The notes below the pieces were generated by a model. That model saw only the letters and a list, made by a program, of their open reading frames with translations. It did not search any database and was not told the DNA's origin. From contig NZ_LIXJ01000038.1 of the NCBI RefSeq assembly GCF_001905795.1, forward strand, positions 1 to 59,722: a stretch of 59,722 nt of DNA, written 5' to 3'. The first letter of the stretch is position 1, and the number at the start of each line of letters is the position of its first letter. Source of the DNA: Streptomyces sp. CB01580. GTDB taxonomy: Bacteria > Actinomycetota > Actinomycetes > Streptomycetales > Streptomycetaceae. Shown here piece by piece: positions 17,192-24,117 of this stretch. Both the position numbers and the translations under genes were made by a program.

Positions 17192-17728
17192 ATGATTCAG
17201 ATCACTCTCGGCAAGAAGAAGGACGTCGACCCGAACAAGGACCCCTTCCAGCGCTCGCAGATCGGCTGGAGCGACGGGTTGTCCGCGCGGCAGCTCTACG
17301 ACATCGCCCGAGGTGTCTGGGTGATGCCCGGATCACGCGTCGAACGTGAACGGTTCGCGGTCGCCAACGGCGGGGGGATCATCCGCCTGGCCATGGAGAT
17401 CGAGCGGATCGTCGACATCCCTGGCGGGCGACGGGCTTTCGAAGGCCGCCTCCTTGGCCCCGGGCATCCCGTCCACGATCACTACGTCGGCAAGCCGGCC
17501 CCGAACGGCGCCCAGCAGAACCCCATCACCTACTTCGACTCCCCGCTGGGCAACCGCGAATGCAACTGCGGATGCGGCAAGCCCATCAGCCGAGGCGACT
17601 TCCTCCCCGGTCACGATCAGCGCGCCATCCACGAGAGAATCGCCCGCATCGGAACCGTGAAGGACTTCATCGCCTGGTTCGACCAGACCTGGAAGCCCGC
17701 CGATGACCCGCAAAGCGATGCCGCGTGA
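17192..17728 (+). CDS. hypothetical cargo protein with a CxCGCG motif
   Basis: 178 residues from ATG 17192 with AGGGAGG just upstream. An N-terminal mixed alpha/beta segment (RGVWVMPGSRVERERFAVAN, AFEGRLLGPGHPVHDHYVGK) is followed by a compact ECNCGCGKPISRGDFLPGHD motif whose Cys/His pattern suggests metal binding. It is the only gene between tniQ and the right end, so it is the sole cargo or an accessory transposition factor. I cannot assign a function. Confidence 0.65.
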   Translation: MIQITLGKKKDVDPNKDPFQRSQIGWSDGLSARQLYDIARGVWVMPGSRVERERFAVANGGGIIRLAMEIERIVDIPGGRRAFEGRLLGPGHPVHDHYVGKPAPNGAQQNPITYFDSPLGNRECNCGCGKPISRGDFLPGHDQRAIHERIARIGTVKDFIAWFDQTWKPADDPQSDAA

Positions 17729-17780
17729 GGAAATGCCACCGAGCTGAGACCGAAACCGTGGGACAACCAATGAGACAACA

Positions 17781-17801
17781 GTGCAAGCAGCAGGTCACCG
17801 C
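17781..17801 (-). repeat. right-end internal repeat, putative transposase-binding site
   Basis: Inverted partner of 10608-10628, 33 bases from the right end. Confidence 0.5.
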
Positions 17802-17834
17802 GGTCCGGAACGACAATGGTGGCGCGAACCTACA

Positions 17835-17879
17835 TACATCAAGGACGGCACCGTCACCGACGTCGACAACGGAGAGTAG
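17835..17879 (+). pseudogene. tap: 3' end of tap beyond the transposon, including right target duplication
   Basis: Begins with the duplicated TACAT and encodes YIKDGTVTDVDNGE then TAG. This restores the frame left open at 10572, and is followed 18 bases later by tpg, the normal tap-tpg order. Confidence 0.85.
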
Positions 17880-17897
17880 GAGAAGGCGACGCTGAGC

Positions 17898-18449
17898 ATG
17901 TTCGGGGACGGCCTGGACGCCGCGGTGCAGAAGGCGTTCACCCGCCCGGTCCCGAAATCGGCCGGCGCGCAGATGCGGTACCTGGTCAAGCAGCTCAAGG
18001 GCACCAAGGCCGTCGCCCAGATGCTGCGAATCTCCCAGCGCACCGTCGAGCGGTACGTGAAGGACCAGATCAAGAAGCCCCGCAAGGACCTCGCCGCGCG
18101 CATGGAGCGCGAGGTGAAGGCCCGGTGGCAGCCGCAGATCCGGGCCAAGGCCCGCGAGAAAGCGGCGAGCACCGGCGGCATCGTCATCGACACCCGCGCC
18201 CGCCTCGGCTACACCGCGCCGATCGGGTCGACGGACCAGGACCGCATCCGGCACCTGACCGTCGCCCTGCCGCCCCGCTACGCCGCCCGCCTCTTCGACG
18301 CCCAGGAGGCCGGCGCCAGCGACCGCGAGCTCAAGGAGATCGCGGCCGAAGCGCTCAAGGAGGTGTACTTCCAGGACGGCGGCCGCCGCGCCGGCAGCCT
18401 GGAAGAGGTGCGGTTCACGGACGTCGAACACCTGGAGTTCGACCTGTAG
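17898..18449 (+). CDS. tpg: telomere terminal protein Tpg
   Basis: 183 residues, normal length. The N-terminus has the family start (FGDGLDAAVQKAFTRPVPKS) and an HTH (KAVAQMLRISQRTVERYVKD). The middle has WQPQIRAKAREKA and a reverse-transcriptase-like ARLGYTAPIGSTDQDRIR; the C-terminus has YAARLFDAQEAGAS. Tpg is covalently attached to 5' ends of linear Streptomyces replicons and primes end patching. A purine-rich GGAGAAGG lies ahead of ATG 17898. The gene is intact although its upstream partner tap is disrupted, so it would depend on a promoter in the transposon end or nearby. Confidence 0.88.
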   Translation: MFGDGLDAAVQKAFTRPVPKSAGAQMRYLVKQLKGTKAVAQMLRISQRTVERYVKDQIKKPRKDLAARMEREVKARWQPQIRAKAREKAASTGGIVIDTRARLGYTAPIGSTDQDRIRHLTVALPPRYAARLFDAQEAGASDRELKEIAAEALKEVYFQDGGRRAGSLEEVRFTDVEHLEFDL

Positions 18450-18472
18450 CAGAGCCCCGAACAGACCGCGAG

Positions 18473-18495
18473 CCCCGGACCGGTGCGGTCCGGGG
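18473..18495 (+). terminator. hairpin downstream of tpg
   Basis: Perfect 9-bp stem CCCCGGACC / GGTCCGGGG with a 5-base loop, 23 bases after the tpg stop. No T-tract, as is common in Streptomyces. Confidence 0.6.
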
Positions 18496-18534
18496 TGCAG
18501 GAGAAGACCGGCTGCGCGAGCTCACCGCCGAAGC

Positions 18535-18735
18535 CTGGACGCCACACAACTGGCCACACTCACCGACCACGTCATCGCACTGCACCACCAGCACGGCCTG
18601 CACCTGGACGAGGAAGTCCCCTACGCCGTGAAGCTGTACGCAACCAGCGACCAGGTCGACCAGGCGGCCGCCCTCGCCGGATTCCGCCCCCAAAGGGGCA
18701 CACGCCCCGGACAGTCCGCGAGACCCGGTTCCTGA
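18535..18735 (+). pseudogene. coding remnant, unknown protein
   Basis: An open segment reading LDATQLATLTDHVIALHHQH then LHLDEEVPYAVKLYA and ending at 18735. It lacks a start codon; a related ELTAEA stretch just upstream is in another frame. The protein-like composition suggests the tail of a small hypothetical gene. Confidence 0.3.
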
Positions 18736-18801
18736 GTACCGAGCTGCGCTCTCCGGTGGAGCCGAGGCCGGCCCAGCAGCGGCGTGGCCGTTTATGGGCA
18801 C

Positions 18802-19943
18802 TCAGCGGGCCGCGTCGAACTGGCGCACCACCTGGGGCAAGGCCTTGAGGACCGTCGTGGAGTGGTCGAAATCGCCGATGTCAGTGAGCTGTTGGTCGGA
18901 GCTGTTGGCGGTCAGCTGGCGTTGGCAATGCAGGGAGTTCGCAAAGGCGACGTCCTTGTCGCCCCTGGCGTGAAAGAGGTGTACCGCGACTTCGGGCCGC
19001 CAGTCGCAGGTGGTGTCCAGGGGCTTCAGTTTCTGTCGCAGCTCTCCCGTGGGGTTGCGCACCTTCTGGAGGAACTCTTCGGTGAACAGTTCCTTCGAGG
19101 TCGTCGGCAGCGCGGCCGCGATCTCCGACGCCTCGTGGTTGCCGTCGAACAGTGACTCCACCGTCTTGTCGTACGGGGCGCGGAACGCCTGGCCCGGCGT
19201 GGCGTACAGGCCGTACATCCGGTGCCACGCGGTCGCGAAATAGGCGAGGTAGAGCGATGACCGGGCGACTTCGTCGTCCGCCGCGGCAGCCTCGAAACGA
19301 CTCAGATTGAACGGGCCGGCAATCGGGGCGAGAGCGCCCGGGCGGAAGTACGGATCGATGTTCTGTTGCAGGGCTCGCCCGACCATCATCGTGGCGGGTC
19401 CGCCCTGAGAGAACCCGCTGATGAGGACGCGCTGGTCCAGGTCGTGGCCGTCCCGGCGGGCGAACGCACGAGCTGCCCGTAATGCATCCACCGAGGCGCT
19501 GACGGTTCCTCCGGGTTCCCGCACAGGTGGAATCCGGGGCCCTTGCCCAGGCCGAGGTAGTCCGGGCGGACACCGCGCGGCCGGTCGAGGCGAACAGCAA
19601 CGCCGTGGCACGGTCGGTGGACTCGTCGTTCACCGAGGCCACTTCGCCTCGGTACACCTCGGTGCCGTGCAGCCAGGACACGACCTGAAGGTCGCGTTCG
19701 TCGTTCTTCGGCATCGCGACCAGTTCGATGGCCGTAGTGGGTCTGCCTGTGATGTCGACGGTGCGATACACGATCCGATGGGCCCGTACGCCGTAGCGGA
19801 TCTGTGCCGTATCGATACCCGTCTTCGCCAGGCGGTCAGCGACCTCCTTGGCGTTCAGGTCCACCACAGGGGTCGACGAGACCACCGCACCGCGTGCTGA
19901 GGGCTGCTGCTGATCGGCCAGGGCTGCAGACGGGGCGGAGCTC
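18802..19943 (-). pseudogene. secreted lipase/esterase, truncated and frameshifted
   Basis: Alpha/beta hydrolase of the secretory lipase type. An N-terminal segment in one frame (TAQIRYGVRAHRIVYRTVDI, VVSWLHGTEVYRGEV) is followed by a missing C near 19590 and a second disturbance, after which the main frame carries the nucleophile elbow GFSQGG, an Asp-containing region (HARGDKDVAF) and a His near the C-terminus (GDFDHSTT). The frame upstream of 19885 still encodes an exported N-terminal region (SAPSAALADQ) that runs into the IS end at about 19944, so the signal peptide was lost to insertion. Confidence 0.65.
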
Positions 19944-20939
19944 TGAGAAAGTGTTGGGTAATCGGGTGATTACTGGCTCTTGAGGTCGTCGGCGAGGCGG
20001 CGGGCCGCTTCGGTCTCGATGGGGCCGCGTGGTTCGATCTCCTCGCCGGCGAGGCGCGCGGCCATGAGCCGGATCACCGCGACTTTGATCATTGCTTCGG
20101 CGTGCGCGGTCTTGCGCTCGTAGTCCCGTGCCAACCGTCTGCACCGTCCCAGCCAGGAGAATGTCCGCTCGACCACCCATCTGCGGGGCAGCACCTGGAA
20201 CCCTTTCACATCCGCGTTGCGCGGCACCGCGACGATCTCCAGGTTCTCGCGCTCGGCCGCCCAGCCGACCAGTCCCGCGTCGGCCACGTTCACGTAGCCG
20301 CCGTCCACCCAGATCAGCCCGACCTGCGGAAACAGGCTCCGGATCCCGGCGAGAACCAGCTTCGCGCCCGCCCGGTCCTGCACCGAGGCCGAGTGCACGA
20401 CCGCCCGCAGCACGAGCCCGCAGGTGTCTACGAGCAGATGCCGCTTGCGCCCCCGTACGCGCTTGCCCGCGTCGTAGCCGATGGCCTGACCGCCCTGATG
20501 ACTACGGGCGGACTGCGAGTCCAGTACGGCCGCCGAAGGCTGCGGGTCCCGGCCGTCCGCCACTCGGACCCGCTCGCGCAGTGCGTCGTGGACCCGGTCC
20601 CAGGTGCCGTCCGCCGTCCAGGCGCGAAACCACCGGTAGGCCGCGTCCCACGGCGCGAGGTCGTGCGGCACCAGCCGCCACGCGCAGCCGCTGACCAGCA
20701 CGTACAGCACGGTATCCACGATCAGCCGACGCGGGAACTTCAGCTGACGGCCGCCCCGGCGCGGGTCCCGCACCGGCAGCAGCGGCTCGATCACCGCCCA
20801 CTGAGCATCCGTCAACGACGAGTCATAGGAGGGCTTGCACACGCAGACACACATGGCGGTGATCTTTGCGGACAGCTCCGGCTGACGATGATTTGGTGGA
20901 GCCATCGCGGATATCACTCGGTACGTCACTCGGACTCAG
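19944..20939 (-). mobile_element. IS5-family element inserted in the lipase gene
   Basis: Bounded by CTGAG at 19944 and its inverted copy CTCAG ending 20939, with further imperfect similarity of the ends (GGGTGAT / GAGTGAT about 22 bases in). Length is about 996 bp, with one transposase gene. It has cut the 5' end of the lipase gene and lies directly after the sugar operon. Confidence 0.65.
19970..20854 (-). CDS. IS5-family transposase
   Basis: 294 residues from ATG 20854 (MCVCVCKPSYDSSLTDAQW). N-terminal TDAQWAVIEPLLP domain, then DDE core with VLDSQSAR, GLIWVDGGYV and RRWVVERTFSWL. An in-frame upstream ATG at 20929 is possible but not family-like. Full length and apparently functional. It belongs to a different lineage from the transposase at 144-1061. 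Confidence 0.85.
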   Translation of the reverse strand: MCVCVCKPSYDSSLTDAQWAVIEPLLPVRDPRRGGRQLKFPRRLIVDTVLYVLVSGCAWRLVPHDLAPWDAAYRWFRAWTADGTWDRVHDALRERVRVADGRDPQPSAAVLDSQSARSHQGGQAIGYDAGKRVRGRKRHLLVDTCGLVLRAVVHSASVQDRAGAKLVLAGIRSLFPQVGLIWVDGGYVNVADAGLVGWAAERENLEIVAVPRNADVKGFQVLPRRWVVERTFSWLGRCRRLARDYERKTAHAEAMIKVAVIRLMAARLAGEEIEPRGPIETEAARRLADDLKSQ

Positions 20940-20989
20940 GAAACGTCCTGTTCTCTCCTATCCGCGGTGGTCCGGCGGCCGTCGTGATC

Positions 20990-21856
20990 TCAACTCGGCG
21001 GAACCGCCCCGTGACCGAGGAGATTCTGTGCCGTGAACCCCAGCAGCCTGCGCGCGGCCGAGGTGTCGACCGGCGCCGCGCGACCCGGCAGCGGGCGCCG
21101 CAGCACGGTGGTGGGGTGATAGCGGCGCAGCAGTTCCTCCGTCGGGTACGGCACGATGATCTCGGGGGCGCAGAGGTGTACCGCGTGCGCCGCACGGCCG
21201 GGTACGTCCAAGGCCAGCAGCGCGGCCCTCGCTGCGTCATGGACCTCGAGGTACGTCCACAGGTCTCTTGCCCCCGCGGCCGGGTCGGCCGTGAGCCGGG
21301 CGGCATGGGCGTGCAGCCGTTCCTCGAATCCGCCCACGTACGGATAGCGCAGGCACACCACGCTCATTCCGTACCGCCGCGCCATCATCTGCGCTGTCAG
21401 CTCGTCGACCTGTTTGGACAGGCCGTAAGGGTCGGCAACCTGGGAGGCCATCGCCTCATCGACCGGCGCGTACGGCGGATGCGGATCCGCGACATCCGTC
21501 CAGGGCAGGCCCGTGACACCCCAGGAGCTTGCCACCGCCGCATGCCGGATCCCGGCCCGGCCGGCCTCCTCCAGGACGGTGAAGGTGGAGAGGCTGTTGC
21601 CCGCGAAGACCTCACATGCGGTGTTGCGCTCGGGAGTCGGGATCGCCGCCAGGTGGATGACCGCATCGGCGCCCTCCAGAGCAGCCCGCACGGCCTTCGC
21701 GTCGGCCGCGTCACCGGTCGCGACCAGGCGCGCCGCGAGATCCCCGGGATCATCGAGGACCAAGGCGTTCGCCTCGATCCCGCGCTCGGCGAGCAGCGCG
21801 AGGACCGCTCGCCCGATCCGCCCGGCGGCCCCGGTGACCATCGCTCTTTTGACCAT
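20990..21856 (-). CDS. NAD-dependent epimerase/dehydratase (uronate-dehydrogenase-like)
   Basis: 288 residues, extended SDR fold. The nucleotide-binding motif is VTGAAGRIG (residues about 7-15), then HLAAIPTP, the serine region VASSWGV and the catalytic YGLSK. The overall pattern resembles small sugar-acid dehydrogenases such as uronate dehydrogenase, which would suit the operon, but the exact substrate is inferred. Last gene of the minus-strand sugar operon, 26 bases after the FAD oxidoreductase. Confidence 0.75.
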   Translation of the reverse strand: MVKRAMVTGAAGRIGRAVLALLAERGIEANALVLDDPGDLAARLVATGDAADAKAVRAALEGADAVIHLAAIPTPERNTACEVFAGNSLSTFTVLEEAGRAGIRHAAVASSWGVTGLPWTDVADPHPPYAPVDEAMASQVADPYGLSKQVDELTAQMMARRYGMSVVCLRYPYVGGFEERLHAHAARLTADPAAGARDLWTYLEVHDAARAALLALDVPGRAAHAVHLCAPEIIVPYPTEELLRRYHPTTVLRRPLPGRAAPVDTSAARRLLGFTAQNLLGHGAVPPS

Positions 21857-21882
21857 CCGGTCACTCTCCTGCGTCGGTGCTT

Positions 21883-24117
21883 CTACTCGTAGGCGCGCAC
21901 GGCGACGACGTGCGCCGACGCCGCCCCGTTGGTGGCTTCGACGACGACCCGGATCGCCGATGTGGTGACCGGCTCCGCCAGCGTGTGCGTCTCGCGTCGC
22001 CGCCGATTCTGCGCCGCACGGGCGATGACGCGCCAGGAGCCGTCAGTATCCAGTGCCTCGACGCGGTAGTCGCGAAGGAGGGTGGGGAGGGTGTCGAAGG
22101 GCGTGCGGTGGTGGTGCAAGTTGATCAGGTCCTCGTTGACGTCGTCGTCGGCGATGACCTCGATCCGGCCCAGAGCGACCGGTTCGGGCCAGGCCAGCTC
22201 GAGCCAGGGGGAAGGGACGTCCGCCAGTGGTGCGGAGACCCACATGTGCGGTCCCGCGTACGGGCGGGCATAGCCGTCGGTGGCCTTGGCGGGGGAGTAG
22301 GCCGCGGTCTCTCCCGTACGGAGGCAGAAGGTGCGGCGCAGCAGACCTGTGTCCGTCCACTCGCGCAGCGGCTGCGGCGATTCGTCCGACGGGCGCAGCG
22401 GTACGCGCGTGAAGCACAGGACGCCGGGGGTCGGGCGGTCGGAGCGGTGCAGAGCGAGGGCGTCGTTGGCGCGGACTACCAGGAAGGCGTTGCGCGGGGT
22501 TTCGGGAGACCAGTCCAGGCCCGTCTTGAGCCACTGCCGGGCACCGGCGGCGACGGGCAGGGTGGTGGAGGTGACGAGGCGGCGCGGGACGTAGTTCTGG
22601 CCGAGTTCGGGGTCGTACAGATCGATCACGATCTCGGTGTCGCGGTCGGCGTCGACGAGCAGTTCCACGCCGGAGAGGTCCGGGTCCGCGGGGAGGACGA
22701 GTCCGGCGTCCGCCGCGAGCGGCCATAGCTCGTCGGAGTCCTCGACTGCCAAGCCGCTCAAGGTGGATGAGGCGGTGGCCCTCGCCCGCAGGGCCAGGTC
22801 CTCCGGGTCCGTCGAGGCGAGGCCGATGAGCGAGGCGTCCTGACGCAGCAGCGCCCGGTGCAGCTCGGGTACGGGGAGTTCGCGCGGGGTGACATCTCCG
22901 GTGGCGCAGAGTGCCGCCGCCGTGCCGGCCGCCTGTCCGATCGTGGCGCAGGTCGCCATGACGCGGGTCGAGCCGAAGGCGACGTGGCTGGCGGAGATGT
23001 TGCGTCCGGCGAAGAGCAGGTTCGTCGTGTTCACCGAGTACAGGCTGCGGTAGGGGATGTGGTAGATCCCGTCCGCGTAGCGCTGCTTGGCGCCGCCCTC
23101 GTCGGCGTACATGCCCTTAGGCGGATGCAGGTCGATGGACCAGCCGCCGAACGCGACCCGGTCGTCGAACTCGGTCTGGCCGAGGATGTCGCCCTGGTGC
23201 AGGACGTAGTCGCCGAGGAAGCGCCGGTACTCGCGCTTGCCGGGCACCGAACCCACCCACTCCAGCGTCATGTTCGCCGCGTCGAACTCGCCGGAGTTCT
23301 TGATGTGGTCCCAGACGCCGTGGATCACCGCCCACAGCTCGTCACGGATGCGTTCGTTGTCGTGGACGGTGTCGAGCTCGCCGCCGAACTCGATCCACCA
23401 GTACGCGCAGCCGTTGTCACCGGACTTGATGACGCGGCGCTGCGGGATGGAGGTCCGGGTGATGTCCTTGGCGAAGTCCGGCGGCACGAACTTGACCGGA
23501 TGGCCGGCGTCCTTCGTGTAGAAGAGGAGAGTCGATCCCAGGGTGATGTCGTCGGCCGCCTCCGGAGCCCATGACTCGCCGTACTCGGCGTGGGATTCCC
23601 GGCCGATGCGGTGGTGGGCGCCCGCCAGGTGGCCGATCAGGCCGTCCCCCGTGCAGTCGAGGAAGAGGGGGCTCTCGAAGCGTATCCGCCGCTCCGAGCC
23701 CATCATCCAACCGGTGACCGAGGTGATTCGCCGGGCCTCGTCCGGACCTTCGGCGTCGACCTCGCGCACGTCGGTGTTGAGATAGAGCGTGATGCCGGGC
23801 TCGGCGCGCACGGCGTCCAGGACCACGGCGTCCCAGTAGTAGGGGTTCCCGTCCGGGTTGCGGAACTGGTTCTCCACGAGCAGCTCGCCCATGATACCGC
23901 CCTCACGGGCATGGTGATTCTTGCCGTGGCCGGTCGCGCCGCACACCCAGACCCGGACCTCGCTGCTCGCGTTGCCGCCGAGCACCGGCCGGTTGTTGAC
24001 GAGTGCCACGGTACGGCCCAGCCGGGCGGCGGCGATCGCCGCGCAGACCCCGGCCAGGCCGCCGCCGACGACGGTGATGTCGTGCCGTGCGGTTTCGTTC
24101 CTCATGTCGAACGTCAC
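21883..24117 (-). CDS. FAD-dependent oxidoreductase
   Basis: 744 residues. An N-terminal Rossmann motif VVGGGLAGVCAAIAAARLG binds FAD, followed by NRPVLGGNASSE, FLDCTGDGLIG and a second FAD segment near LLFAGRNISASHVAFGS. This is the PF12831-type oxidoreductase family often found with glycan-utilisation genes. The C-terminal 250 residues form beta-rich domains ending in a discoidin-like region. No signal peptide, so cytoplasmic. GTG 24117 directly abuts the TAA of the preceding gene; ATG 24105 is an alternative. It probably oxidises a sugar or glycoside hydroxyl. Confidence 0.78.
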   Translation of the reverse strand: MTFDMRNETARHDITVVGGGLAGVCAAIAAARLGRTVALVNNRPVLGGNASSEVRVWVCGATGHGKNHHAREGGIMGELLVENQFRNPDGNPYYWDAVVLDAVRAEPGITLYLNTDVREVDAEGPDEARRITSVTGWMMGSERRIRFESPLFLDCTGDGLIGHLAGAHHRIGRESHAEYGESWAPEAADDITLGSTLLFYTKDAGHPVKFVPPDFAKDITRTSIPQRRVIKSGDNGCAYWWIEFGGELDTVHDNERIRDELWAVIHGVWDHIKNSGEFDAANMTLEWVGSVPGKREYRRFLGDYVLHQGDILGQTEFDDRVAFGGWSIDLHPPKGMYADEGGAKQRYADGIYHIPYRSLYSVNTTNLLFAGRNISASHVAFGSTRVMATCATIGQAAGTAAALCATGDVTPRELPVPELHRALLRQDASLIGLASTDPEDLALRARATASSTLSGLAVEDSDELWPLAADAGLVLPADPDLSGVELLVDADRDTEIVIDLYDPELGQNYVPRRLVTSTTLPVAAGARQWLKTGLDWSPETPRNAFLVVRANDALALHRSDRPTPGVLCFTRVPLRPSDESPQPLREWTDTGLLRRTFCLRTGETAAYSPAKATDGYARPYAGPHMWVSAPLADVPSPWLELAWPEPVALGRIEVIADDDVNEDLINLHHHRTPFDTLPTLLRDYRVEALDTDGSWRVIARAAQNRRRRETHTLAEPVTTSAIRVVVEATNGAASAHVVAVRAYE

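Larger units (their letters stand above)
10573..17834 (+). mobile_element. Tn7-like transposon, 7262 bp, inserted in tap
   Basis: Ends are TGTAGGT at 10573 and ACCTACA at 17834, a TGT/ACA pair flanked on both sides by the 5-bp duplication TACAT (10568-10572 and 17835-17839). Removing the element and one duplication rejoins the tap reading frame exactly (ARYI then KDGTV). It carries tnsA, tnsB, tnsC and tniQ overlapping as GTGA at every junction, plus one unknown gene. There is no cas gene, CRISPR array or tnsE. tnsC and tniQ each have a frameshift, so it may no longer move by itself. Confidence 0.93.

Noticed and set aside
10573..17834. CRISPR-associated transposon
   Set aside because: No cas gene or repeat-spacer array inside the element, and TniQ is long with its own HTH segments, as in TnsD-type targeters.
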